Shown: positions 36,701 through 47,907 of the stretch, in pieces
Numbering within the stretch: the stretch's first letter is position 1
Layout: every line of letters starts with the position of its first letter
Origin: Loxodes magnus
Taxonomy: Eukaryota > Ciliophora > Karyorelictea > Loxodida > Loxodidae
Length of the DNA stretch: 64,000 nt
Reading direction: 5' to 3'
NCBI GenBank assembly: GCA_946699065.1
Contig: CAMPDV010000020.1
Span: 1,240,001-1,304,000, forward strand
Made by a program: the position numbers and the translations under genes
Notes under the pieces: generated by a model
The model's input: the letters and a program-made list of their open reading frames with translations, nothing else
Told to the model about the DNA's origin: nothing
Database searches by the model: none

Positions 36701-36982
36701 CACAATAAGTAATAAACTCCTTAAGATTAGAAGCAAATGATGAAAGATGTTAAAAATTTAAAATCAAATTTAAAAAATATCATGTCTAGTTTCAAGGACA
36801 AAAAGTCAAAAACTTCAAGAAGTTTCTATAAAAATGATACTTTAGAAAGCTCTTATTCAAAACGTGAAAAGTTGAATTATAGTTAAAGACTTTATACTGA
36901 AAATACCGGAGATTTAGAAATTTCCCGAAGAAGAAAGCTCGATTTTGAAAATTTAGGACCTAAATTATTGTATACTCAGTGA
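33789..36982 (+). CDS. Large membrane protein with cytoplasmic coiled-coil tail
   Basis: Exons 33789-34082, 34099-34426 and 34446-36982 give 1052 residues ending at UGA 36980-36982. Introns are 16 nt (GTAAATATCTTCTAAG) and 19 nt (GTAAAAGTAATTTCTTAAG); both restore the frame. The N terminus MFRYLMQMIIIAIFIQVKL is a signal sequence. An ectodomain of about 190 residues follows (VIVVSTPRRSEYFNLTILLY, QHAFDWYKADKISLNQE). TM segments are at about 208-225 (ILIGFSLLFIIFFIL), 322-342 (IITLEIIIWLILTISYLLLF) and 346-358 (FLVLLLFGIIG). From about 550 the protein is Gln/Asn-rich with coiled coils to about 960, then a basic Ser-rich end. No family is recognised; a surface or cortical receptor-like protein is the best guess. 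Confidence 0.5.
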
Positions 36983-38004
36983 GGAACATATTCTTATTTA
37001 AATGATAATTTAAGTAATAAGTGATTCAGCTCATTTGCTTAATAATATAGATAAATAATAAATAGATTTATTAAATACAGTTTACTAAGATATAATTACA
37101 TATCTTTTTCTAAATAAAATCGCTTAGATAATAATTAAGAGATCTTAAAATAATAATTAATTTTATAGAATTAAGCTAGAAAAATAATTTAAATTAAAAA
37201 TGCTTTCAAATTTCTAAGTTTAAAATTATAACCGTCTAAACCTTACATTTTTAAGATTTCTAGTAGATAAAAAAGTGTTATAGATAGCAGAACTATGATG
37301 TCTCTTACCATAAGATTATTAATATTAATAATAAAACCTTTTTTATATAAAATTTAAAATTAAGTATGCTAGCAAAATAAAATAAGCATTTAATTAATAA
37401 AACCTTATTTAAATTTAAACTAAGCATAATTATATATTAATTCACTTCAAAATATTAAATTTTCTTATAAAGATTTTAGTGATAAAAATAATTAGATTTG
37501 TATGATTTTAGCATATAAGAATACAACTAAAATAATCAATTATATTATTTATGCTTATAATTATACAATAATATTATTTTAAAATATTAACTTTAGAATA
37601 AACTTTATTCAGGTTTAAAATATTAATGCTTTATTCAACATTTCATTTTATGCAATAATTTAGCTTAATTTAAATAAACTAAATGTCAATTATATAAAAA
37701 ATAAACTTAATATTATTGTCTAAACTATATAAAAAAATAGCTTTAAATTGTTGTATAATTCAGTATATAATAATAAGCAATTATAAGTACTTTTAAGAAA
37801 CTATATTCTTAATTATTTTAATTTCTTTTTTTATTTTATCTCAAATAAAATACTTTCATTGCTTCTTGCTAGCTTTTAAAAAATTTCCTTCTCTTTTATT
37901 TATAGGATTATATCATTTAAATAGAAATCCTAAGCTATTTCTTATGATTTAATTGATTTTTTTAATAGAAAAATTAAAAAATTTTAACTGCGATATTAAT
38001 AGAT
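36983..38004. other. AT-rich region between convergent genes
   Basis: About 1 kb between two convergent gene ends. No coding frame, repeat or RNA gene recognised. Confidence 0.5.
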
Positions 38005-38726
38005 TCACAGTTCATTGTTTTCGGCCTTATTAGAGTTTTGCCTTTTAATATATTCTATTGCTCGCTCATTTAAGACTACTTTATCATTATTTAGCTCTTC
38101 AAGTTTTCTCTTGTGTTTGCCAGGGCTTAAAAGTTCTTCTAATTCCATAATTTTTTTTTCTTGCTACTTAATTATGTTTTCCATTTTATTTTTACCTTTA
38201 TTAATTATATTTTTTCCTTCTCTCTCAAGCTATTTCATATGAAGCTCATGCATTCTTTTATATTAATCTTTAGATAAGTCATGTAGTCTTGTAGTTTGCT
38301 TTTGTTACTCTTCTAAAGATAAATAAAGTTACATTTTATTTCTTGCTTACCTTACTAATACTTTTATCTTATTTCTTACACTCTCTTTTAACTATGTTCT
38401 TTCCAATCCTCTTTAGAATATTAGAAATCATCTTATATTAAACCTTTTTCACTAGCCCAGTTTTGCAACTAAGTAATTCTGAATTAGTTAGCTTAATATA
38501 ATTCTTACAACTCAAAATCAAACTTGTCTCCTCCTTACTATGCATATTACTCAATCTGATTGTATAGGCTTTCCGCTTCTGAAATAAAGTGAAATTTCTG
38601 ATTACGTTAAGTTTTCTGAAAGTCTTAATTAGTCTAGGAATTAAATAAATCCTAAGCAGCCTAATTATATTACCCAGCACAGAACTAAAATAAGATCAGC
38701 GAAAGCAAAATAAAAGAATGAATCAT
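38005..38726 (-). CDS. Secreted coiled-coil protein
   Basis: Minus strand, exons 38726-38333 and 38312-38005, 20-nt intron GTAACTTTATTTATCTTTAG; 233 residues, stop UGA 38007-38005. The N terminus MIHSFILLSLILFQFCAGQY is a textbook signal peptide with cleavage expected after AG. The mature protein is a long helix: FHFISEAESLYNQIEQYAQQ, FRITQLQNWASEKGLIQDDF, RVQEIRQKYQQGKQEIKQ, then across the intron LHDLSKDQYKRMHELHMKQL and IMELEELLSPGKHKRKLEEL. No TM segment follows, so secretion or storage in a secretory granule (extrusome-type proteins are often helical) is inferred. No family is recognised by name. Confidence 0.6.
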
Positions 38727-39611
38727 TTTATGTTGTAAATTGAGTAAAAATTTTAAAAATAGCAACTATACTTTATTTGTAGATACTAAGACATATTACT
38801 TATATATATCCTTATATACTTAGAAGTATAAATACTTATTTATAATTGTTGTTCTCTACTTTTGCTTATCAATTTTCATTTAAAATCATATTAAGATAAT
38901 AATTTAAACGGCTTAGATGTGATACAAGAAACCCTTAAGGTTTGATTATTAAAAATGAAATATAAATACCTTAAAAGTTAAATAATTAGACTGGTAGTTA
39001 GCTTTTCTCTTACTTAATTCCTGTATTAATTCTTATAAATGAGTAGTCATTTAATGGCTTATTTATTATTGCTTAATCTGATATTAATAATAGTCTACTT
39101 CTGTCTTTTAATATTTTGCTTTTTACTTAAATTATTAGAAATAAAGGAAAGCGCTAAAGGGAACTTAGCTATTTTATATAGTTTATTATAAAGAAAACTA
39201 ATAAAAAGGAAATTAGTTGAATCTATAAACTTGACTATTGATAAGTTACAATTGCTTACACTTAAGTTTAGTTAAGCCACTAAAGAAAAATAAGGTAAAA
39301 TACAATAATCATAGTTAGTTAGTTTATTATAAGCAAGTAATGTAAAGAATTACATAATCTGCATGTATTAAAGTCCTTTATCATTTATTATAACTAAGAT
39401 ATAAATACACATTATCGCTATCAAAGTAAATAGAGAATAGATAGCTAAATTTAAATGTCACTAAATTTGATAAGAAGCTTTGAAATAATAAAAACCCATA
39501 GCAAGGTAATAGTAAAGGGGTTATAGTTCAAGTAACTTTGTAAATTATATTCCTTTAATTTTAAATTTTATTTTAGATATCTAAGCAAAGTAGCTTCTAA
39601 GCATAATTAAA
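38727..39611. other. Intergenic region between divergent genes
   Basis: Contains the promoters of a minus-strand gene (start 38726) and a plus-strand gene (start 39612). No motif or coding frame recognised. Confidence 0.5.
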
Positions 39612-41201
39612 ATGTCAATAAATTAAATTGCTTAAAAACTAGCTTAAAATAAAAGAAAGAAAGAGGCTTAGCGAAGCTTTGGAGATACAAGCTAGAGAAA
39701 TGAAGAAGAGTATTAAAATATTTAAGAAATGATAATAAATTAGAGTAAAAGTAACTAATTGAGACTACATCTTAACTTATAATCGATAGTTGCAAGCAAT
39801 AGAAACTCCTAAATTTATTTAAGATGAAACAACTTAAAAGGTTCAGGATAATTATGTGGTAAATAAAAGTAATAAGAAGTAGGATAAAATGATATAAATA
39901 AGCTTCCTGTTTAGTAAAATGTTGAGGAAAAATATAAAGAATAAAAATAGTAAGAAATCATTAAAGTAACTGAAGAAAAAAAAATTTATTCGGCTCGAAA
40001 TAATATTTCTCTATTATCTGAAAGTGAAAAAGTAAACAGCGAAATTGAAATATCAGAAATTTAAATACCGGAAACTTAGTAGACAATAAAAAAATCTAAA
40101 ATAGAACAAAATATTTAAAAGGCTTTATTTGATTATTTTGATACTTAAAAATGAACAAAACTTTTCTTTTTGAAGTAGGATAGCAATATTGAAGTAACTA
40201 TCGAATTTATGTCGTCCGTTGATATAGAGATTAAAACTAGTATTGTTAATACAGCTCCTTTAGGATTAGGATCTACTGTACTTTAATTCGCTAATGAAGC
40301 TTATATAATAGCAGGAGGTTTAAGTATGGAACGTAGGTTTACGATGGTTAAAATGGGAAGTGTTTATGAATTTACGCTAATGTTTCCAAGATCTTATTAA
40401 GGACTATGCTATATTAATGAACATATATATATCTTAAGTGGATAAACAGGATCCTAATTCCAAAATAAATGTGAATTTTTTAATCCCATAAATTTTTAGT
40501 TTAAAGCAGTTGCAAGCATTTGCTTTGCAATTGCTGAGCCTGGTGTTGGAGTTCTACTTGGATAAATGTATGTTTTTGGAGGTAGAACTAAAGAATATTA
40601 AGGTTATGAAAATCTAATATAAAGATATAGTATAAATTAAGATAAATGGGATGTAATTCCAATTGATATTCCTTTATTCGAAACCCAGCAATATGCAGTA
40701 ACTTTACCAGAAGAGATATTAATTTTGAGTAAAGGTTGCTTTACGTTTGACGGAACTTAATTTAAATAGCAATAATAATATAGTGGTAAGGGAGTTATAG
40801 CTTAACCTCACTATATAAGAGGAAACGTTTTGGTAATCGATCAAAATGAATTTTTACATTTATTTCATGTCCAAAGAGCAAAATGGAGAGCAGCTATTGA
40901 ACTGAATATTTAAACATCAAAATACTCTATATTTTGCTTTTATTCCTTTAAAATTATTATATAACAATAAGCTTTATTTAATTTAACTAAACTAAAGTAT
41001 GGTATAGTACATTTAAATATAAGACTTTTATCTACATTTTTCCTTATTATCTTTATAGTCTTCTATTTCCTCAATATCAATTAATCTAATACAATATTCT
41101 AAGCTTAACAGTACTTCGAATTATGTAATTTTGGAAAGTTTAATTAAATATAAGCCAAATAAGAGTGTTTATTCTGTTTAAAAAAGATAAAAGAGATATG
41201 A
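39612..41201 (+). CDS. Kelch-repeat protein
   Basis: ATG 39612; open to UGA 41199-41201 (529 residues). Kelch beta-propeller strands are clear from about residue 215: AYIIAGGLSMERRFTMVKM, CYINEHIYILSGQTGS, QMYVFGGRTKEYQGYENLIQ and NQDKWDVIPIDIPLF. Kelch propellers bind partners such as actin or ubiquitin-ligase substrates; no second domain identifies which. Two uncertainties remain. Between about 39790 and 39890 another frame (AIETPKFIQDETTQKVQDNY) looks better, so one or two unplaced introns may exist in the N-terminal third. Convincing sequence ends near WRAAIELNI (about 40910) at a UAA; the remaining 95 codons include one hydrophobic segment and overlap the 3' end of the next, opposite gene. 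Confidence 0.6.
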
Positions 41202-42726
41202 TTTAATATAGTCTTAGTTATTGAACTTCATACTAATTTTCTTTTTTTTCAGTATACAAGCCAAATAGTCTTTCTTGTATACCTATTCTTCTTGATTTTT
41301 TCTCTACAAGAAGATTTTCCTCTATAAATTTTTATTTTTAAGGTTCTAACTCTTCTTCATAAGTTTTATAATAAGTTTTTGAGTTTATATAATCAGCATC
41401 GCCCTCGCTTACTTAATTACTTTCATTAGCATTTTCATTTAAACCTTTAAAAGGTTCTTAAATAAAATGAACATCACTTAAAGTCTATATTCAAAATTTG
41501 GAGATAACATGTCATTTAAGTAAGTCAAATTTGATGTTCTTAATAAGATTAGCTTCTCTAGTAATATCTTCAGATTGACTGGTTTTTACTTTTTTGATGA
41601 CTCATAGAATATTTCTACTTTGATTCCAATTAAAGGTCTTAATTAAGTAGTTTTATAGCTTCATGTTTTTTGACTAAATTACTCTTTAAGCAAGCATTTA
41701 AGTTTTAAGTCTTTCTCTGCTTTAAAGTAAAGTTACAATGTCATATTTATCAATTAAGAAGCCAAAGACTTCTTATACTTTTTCGAATTTTAATCTTTGG
41801 AATTAATCTACAAGTAAAGAGTGTAAAATATTAGGCTAAGTGCGAGCAATATAGCTGTAAAAATTATAATTTTGAGGCAAATATTAGAACGTAAATTCTA
41901 AATGGTCTCTACAATGCCCCTTTAAAATACATCTTTCGAATCATTTAGGAGCTAACATATCTACTCAGTTTTATAGAACACACTCTAGTAGCTCTAAAAT
42001 TTATTCTCTTTTTTACTTATTTAATCATAATGGGATTACTGTTGCTAGTCTATTTTAATTATAAATCCCAAACTCTATTAATTATGTTATGAAATTTACT
42101 GAGACATTGCTCTCTGCCATAAATCATATTTTCTCACTAAAGAAATATTAGTAAAATATTTAACTTTGCAGGAATTACTTTAGGGCTATGATATATTAGA
42201 TATTATCACATTTTATAGCATTCTCTGCTATAAAGTAGCAGTCCTTATCTTTTTGTATTGCTTTCTAAGCATTTTCATGAGATTCTTAGAAAGTTAAAGT
42301 AATAAGTTTTTAAGTTAGATTTTGGTCTCTAGCAGCAGTTGAGAATACAGTAATATAGAACCTATCTAAATATTTCTAATTAATACTCTTTTAATTAATC
42401 ATTACAATCTTTGCTATATTTTCATGAAGTCTACTCTTAGAAAGTTCTTCGAAAAAATTTTAAATCAATGAGTTAAAAAAATGAGTTTGAAGATTTTCAT
42501 TTTCCAGGAATTGCTAAGAAAGTTTATGCAAAGTGTTTTCAATTTTTAAGTTGCTGAGACTTTTTGATTCTTATTTATTTTCTTTAAGCATATCAAAAAC
42601 CACTACAATTAATTAGTTAAGCAAGTCTTTTATTCTAATATTAAATTAAGCTCTGTGCTATGGATGTTTTACTATATAACTCAAGTTCAACTCAATTTCT
42701 TTACTTTATTAATCTAAATATTCCAT
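41077..42726 (-). CDS. Unknown all-helical protein
   Basis: Intronless on the minus strand, start ATG 42726, open to UGA 41079-41077 (549 residues). Composition is that of a folded helical protein: CYFIAENAIKCDNIQYIIAL, WFMAESNVSVNFITQLIEFG, WFERCILKGHCRDHLEFTF and FQRLKFEKVQEVFGFLIDKY. Armadillo/HEAT-like architecture is possible but no repeat is sharp enough to name. After about residue 420 the chain is polar and acidic (NENANESNQVSEGDADY), ending convincingly near EKKENQYEVQ (about 41225) at a UAA; about 50 further codons lead to the UGA. Five or more Trp are UGA codons. Confidence 0.55.
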
Positions 42727-43325
42727 TAACTAAACTATTAAAATTAAAAAGAGATAAAATGAAATAAGCTATTAGTCTATTTTAGTACTAAAAATAAAGC
42801 ATAATTTGCTGCTATTTCTATATTACTATTCATTTTTTCTACTACCTTTAATTAACTTTACTTTAGAGATGCTTTGATATGCTTATCAATATTAAAGTAA
42901 CTAAATTAAATTTATTTTACTTGCTTATAGCATTTAGCACCCTTTATCATCATAGCTTATTCATAGCAAGTATTAGAATTTAACTTTCTTTTTATTTAAA
43001 TAGATGTATTAGTAATAAAGCAGACAACTATAATAATCTAGATTTAGAATTTAAATAAAAGTCCTATAATATGACTTAACTCTTAAAAAGATCTTCTTAA
43101 TTGAATTAATAATTCTAGCTTAGTAATTGCTTTAATATGAAATATCTATAAAATATAATTAAACTATTAAAAGTCCCTTTAATTGCTCATTGACAGTTCT
43201 ATAAATTTAAGAAATAGATGAGCTTTAAATAATAAAGTTTACTAAGGGTATAAATATTCAATATATGAGAATAATAAACATTATGAACTGTTAATTAAAA
43301 GAAATTAAAATAATGCATATTTTAT
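42727..43325. other. AT-rich intergenic stretch
   Basis: Spacer upstream of the helical-protein gene and downstream of the TOG-like gene, both on the minus strand. Nothing recognised. Confidence 0.5.
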
Positions 43326-46280
43326 TCATTTTTTATTTCTACTGCTTGCTGATGAAACAATACTAGATGATTTGTCATTTTATTTTTTTATGAATATATT
43401 GAACAATTTTACTTCCTGGGGCCCCATACCATCTAGTAATCCTTTCACATTTTCACTACCGTACATTTGCATTTCAGCAAAGAGTTCCATTACTGTCCTT
43501 CTTAGTTTTAGGTTTTAGCTTATTAAATGCTGAATTAGAAACCTACCTTTGATAAATTGGCAATTGTATGCTCAGCTATAGCTGTGACTTGATTAACATC
43601 TAGAGTTTGCAGGATTTCCCTCAGCTTATTTAGCAATTGAATTTTCTATTCAGCACTTGCTTACTGAAGTAATTACATGAATACATTAAAGCCTACATTC
43701 TAATCGAAAATAAATAAAGAACTGAAAAATTAAGTTAACAAAGTCTGAAAATCATAAACTTACCTATACTTAGCTATCTTATAATAGCTTGAAAGTTGGA
43801 ACATGATTGAAGTTATCTATTACATAAGTGTAATGCTTTTTTAGAAATTTGCTTAGCATTCTTAGTCCTAGTTCTTTAGTAAAGTCATCCTTCAATCCAT
43901 CGCATATAGCGGCGAAGACGTCATCCAAATATTTTTCCCATTTATTCTTAAAATGCAAGAATTAGGATGATTGCTACTCAACTTCAGGAGTTGTATCAGT
44001 TCTAAATTATTGGCAAATATTAAAAAGTTCGTTTAAAAGCTGCTATTTTTCTTACCCTTCAGTGACCGTGCATTTCCATGCTAAATCACTAATCTAATTT
44101 TCATGTCGAATAACTGACTATTCAACTGAAGGAAGCATAGAAATATCAGAAATATTGAGTGATTTGCAAGTAAATTATTTGATATTAGACTACATTCTGA
44201 TTACTAGAAGATGCAAGTCTTTATAGTTATAATTTGCTGATAAGTTTCTGAGAATATTTTACTAGTCATACTGCTATTTTTAAATAAATTGCATTACAAA
44301 TTCAGGCTTATGACAAGCTATTAGATCTAGTATTTTAAGACAATTTTCAATATACTCTTGATTTTGCTAGTTTTTCATTACTGTACTTCAGATATAAGTC
44401 AGGCTGCTTTTTAACTTTTATGGCTAAGTAACAAATTAATGTTGTTGAGACATTAAATTACCAAAGACGATTAAAGTAACAATATTAACGGCAGGCTTTT
44501 GACTGTTAATTTTAGAAAGCATTTTTAGAACACTATTTAAAACTTAATCTACGTCATAGGCAGCTATCATCTTCTCATAAATAATGTTGCCTGTGTTTCT
44601 TTGTAACTCCTTTGAAGAAGTTAAATTTTCTATAGACTTTTAAATAAGAGTATCTAAATGATCCTAGAAGTATTATACGAACACTTAAATTTCTATTAAT
44701 TTAACTAAAGAATTTGCACAAGCTAAGCAAACTTAAGGATGATTTTCATCAATATGCTTTATATGCAAATCAGCTATTTCCTTTTATCTTTGCTTTGTTT
44801 GAGTTATTAAATTGGGCATGAAAGGCATTTACGATAATGATTTCAAAAACTCTTCAAAAGCTGCTTTTCTTTAGTTTCATGCTGCTGATTCCATATCTTA
44901 AATTCAAATTTTTAGCTTAGCTTCGTAGAGCATTAGCATATCATTGCTCCAGTTTTACTCTCTAGACAATTATTCATAATTTAACTAGTTGGAGAACATA
45001 CTTTGGCCTGGAGTAATCACTTTCAAAGTTTTGTCGATTTAACCTTAAATTTAAGTCATTTTTTTACCTCTGAATTACTTAGAACTATGATTATTCAATG
45101 CAGAAGAATTATGAAGATCATAAAGAGAAAGAAACTATGTATCATACTATGAATTTTCCCTAGGAGAAGTCTTAAACATCATAGAATGCTAAGATTTATC
45201 TGTTTAATATGTTTATTTAGGATCTACAGTGGACTTAGCAAAAGAATTAGAATTTTGCTAAGATGTAATACTGTTCTTTTGATTTTACTTTGGTTAACTT
45301 TGATTTCTGTTAGTCATCTAAAAGCTATTGCTCATTTCAGGAATCATAGTGTTTCTTTAAGATTGTACTGTATTGTTTTGTCACTATTAATCTTATGTAG
45401 TATCTACTTGGGTTCCTTTTGTTTGAATATAAACTTTTTTAGGAGAGGTACTGAATGAATCGCTTTACTTCTTCAGAAAAGCAGATTTAGGTCTCGTATC
45501 ATGTTCTTTTCCATCATGAGCATTTTTACTATGGTAGCAAAATCCAGCTTTGTTGAGAATAGCTACTTTTTTATTGGGAAACTTTTCACTGAAAGTTCTG
45601 ATTAGATTTTGTATAAGAGTCTATTAATTCTTATATTTCATAGTACCTTTCTGTAAATTCACTATATACTCTTCCAATGTCTCAGCTCAAAAAACGTAGT
45701 CTTTAGCAAATACACTATTATTTCAATTGTTGAGAGCATATAAAATATACTAAGCACAGTGAACTTGGAGTTAAACACTTAAGAAGGATCTGTTAGTAAA
45801 GCTTACAACATTCTTAAGCACTTCTGCTGAGTTAATTTCAAGCATAATTGATAGTATTGTATTATGAATCACTTAGATCATTTATTTCTTTTCTTCCAAT
45901 CCTTTAGACTGCTCAATTATCATAAACTGCTTTAAAATTTTTGATATAGAATTGGCAGTTTGAATGTTACTAATATATTTCTTAGTACAAATAATTTCAA
46001 TAAGAGCACAACATTGAACTATTATAGCATACTGTGAATGTTCTATATGTTCTATTAGAACAGTCAATAAAATGTTCATATGTTAATGGAAGTGCATAAT
46101 GTTCTGCTTATTTAAAAATTCCAAAATTATAGTTTCTTCATTGTTTTGCAAAATAGAACTAAGTTTTTTCAGAGTTTGTGTTAGAGTGTAAATCTCTATC
46201 TCTTTAGAAGTTAGACTGTTTATTACTTCATCAAAATCGAACTATAAATTTAATTACATTCTTTTTAGCATTTCTTCCAT
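43326..46280 (-). CDS. TOG/HEAT-repeat protein, CLASP- or TOGARAM-like
   Basis: Minus strand, exons 46280-43764, 43744-43547 and 43529-43326; introns 19 nt (GTAAGTTTATGATTTTCAG) and 17 nt (GTAGGTTTCTAATTCAG); 972 residues, stop UGA 43328-43326. Residues about 1-250 are helical repeats (AIIVQCCALIEIICTKKYI, VHCAQYILYALNNW). A disordered Gln/Ser/Thr linker spans about 270-440. From about 455 a TOG-like array begins with the signature Trp/Arg helix ESAAWNQRKAAFEEFLKSL and paired HEAT helices (HPQVCLACANSLVKLIE, LGLRMLSKFLKKHY). The C terminus is LREILQTLDVNQVTAIAEHT, then LRRTVMELFAEMQMYG. TOG domains bind tubulin, so a microtubule or ciliary role is likely; the exact subfamily is uncertain. Confidence 0.6.
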
Positions 46281-46961
46281 TTTAAAATAACAATAAGCAT
46301 TAACCTTTTCAGCATTCTATACTTACTTCTAACTGACTTTTAAAGAAATTATTTCATATAATGAAAATAATCAATCAGCTTTATTTTTACCTTTACTTTC
46401 ATTTAGCCTTCTATCTCTTTATTATGCCAACTTTAAAAACTACGCTTTAGTTTAGATTTAATTTTCATCTTACAAATCTAAGTAGAAATGAAACTAAAGC
46501 GTTTAGGAACTAGGATAAGTTAATTTATTAAAGAGAAGGGAAGTTTTTGAGTAAAGGTAAATATAAATATAACAAGTAAATGCTTAGCTTGCTAAGCATT
46601 TACAATAAGACATTCAACTATATCCAAGTGATATTTAGTGCTCCTTTTATTATATTCAGGCATATATTTCTAGCTACTTTAATTCTAACTTATAACTGTA
46701 CTTAGTATTATTAAATATTTATAGTTCAGATAAGTTATTACTAGTATAAAGATTTAATAGCATATTATAACTTTTAAGGTTTAATATTATAAGAGGAATT
46801 GCATAAGTTTGAATATCTAGAGGGAAATAATATTAGCAAAGAAGTAAAAGATATAAAATTATAGTTACAATAAGAGTAAAAGTAATAAGACTTTAAGTAA
46901 AATAATATCAGAAATAGAGATAAAAGAGTAGTATATTAGTTATTGATATATTTCATATAAA
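46281..46961. other. Intergenic region between divergent genes
   Basis: Separates the minus-strand TOG-like gene from the plus-strand TVP23 gene and should hold both promoters. It contains the perfect inverted repeat listed separately. Confidence 0.55.
46576..46603. promoter_or_regulatory. Perfect 13-bp inverted repeat with 2-nt loop
   Basis: The arm GTAAATGCTTAGC is followed by TT and its exact reverse complement. It lies in the shared upstream region of two divergent genes, about 300 bp from one start and 360 bp from the other. It could be a binding site for a dimeric factor, a cruciform, or a hairpin in an RNA; sequence alone does not decide. Confidence 0.5.
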
Positions 46962-47607
46962 ATGTCTGAGATTATTCTTGATGGAAATGTTGAAGAAAAT
47001 AATTAGTAACTTTAAAATAGAGAAGCTATTACTATAAAAGCTCATTAAGTTGGATAAGGTATGATAACTGGAAAAAATCATCCTTGGGCTTGTTTTTTCC
47101 ACTTGTTCTTCAAATTGTCAGCTCTTACAACTTATTTAATTATTTTTTATCTTACAGGAGAAAACGCAATACTCACTTTTATATTAGTTGCCGTTTTTTA
47201 ATCTTTAGATTTTTGAACTACTCAAAATATAACAGGAAGGCTATTAGTAGGATTAAGGTGGAAAAATTATGTAAATTCTGATGGTAAAGAAGAATGAATA
47301 TTTGAAAGCTTAGACTCTGAACTTGAATCTAAAATCAATGAAAAAGATAGATCTATATTTTGAACTGGAATATTTGCTAATCCTTGTGTATGGTTCTTTT
47401 TTATGCTGGTTAACCTCATCGGTTTTGACATTTTTTGGTTTATTGTGGACATTTTTGCGTTTTCTTTGGCTATTACGAACGTTATAGGATATAGTAAATG
47501 CAGAAAAGGTAAATTTTTAATATGAAGAATGGAAAAACAAGCTAAAATCATATATAACCGAAAAAGCAGTTAAAGGTGTCATTGCAGCTCATTCTCAATA
47601 GGCCTGA
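46962..47607 (+). CDS. TVP23: TVP23-family Golgi membrane protein
   Basis: Exons 46962-47508 and 47528-47607, 19-nt intron GTAAATTTTTAATATGAAG; 208 residues, stop UGA 47605-47607. TVP23 (FAM18) proteins sit in late-Golgi membranes and act in vesicle trafficking. Family signatures are strong: HPWACFFHLFFKLSALTTY, DFWTTQNITGRLLVGLRWKN, GKEEWIFES and FWTGIFANPCVWFFFML, followed by a last TM pair and NVIGYSKCRK. Four hydrophobic segments are visible at about 48-68, 72-90, 145-165 and 167-187. Length matches the family (about 200). The intron falls in the short cytosolic tail, and splicing converts a poor ending into EWKNKLKSYITEKAVKG, which is good independent support for it. Confidence 0.9.
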
Positions 47608-47907
47608 AAGTGTGTAATACTAAATATTTTATGCTATTTAATCATAAACACTTAATGCTATCTAAATGCTATCTAAATGCTGATTATCCTTTATTTTAAA
47701 TCCTTTTTCAAGTTTCTATGCTAGCACTTGCTAATTTAGTAATTTCTAATCCTCTCAAATATATATATTCCTTAATTTGTTCAATAGTCATTGATAAATT
47801 TGTCCTAATAATATACTTCATTGAGGTATTTTACTAAGGCTTTAAATAAGTATGACAGATTAATCTTAGAAGTCTGTTATTAGTAATTTATTGATATTAA
47901 AGAAAAA

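Noticed and set aside
39787-39870. Two 14-nt intron candidates in the kelch gene N-terminal region
   Set aside because: They would join a better-looking middle frame, but 14 nt is below every supported intron here and both flanking frames look coding, so splicing was left unresolved.
45186-45458. Plus-strand frame of 90 codons
   Set aside because: Antisense shadow of the Gln/Ser-rich linker of the TOG-like gene; composition is Leu/Ile/Ser with no motif.
47653-47684. Short tandem repeat ATGCTATCTAA x 2.5
   Set aside because: Only two and a half copies in AT-rich spacer; expected by chance slippage and without associated structure.
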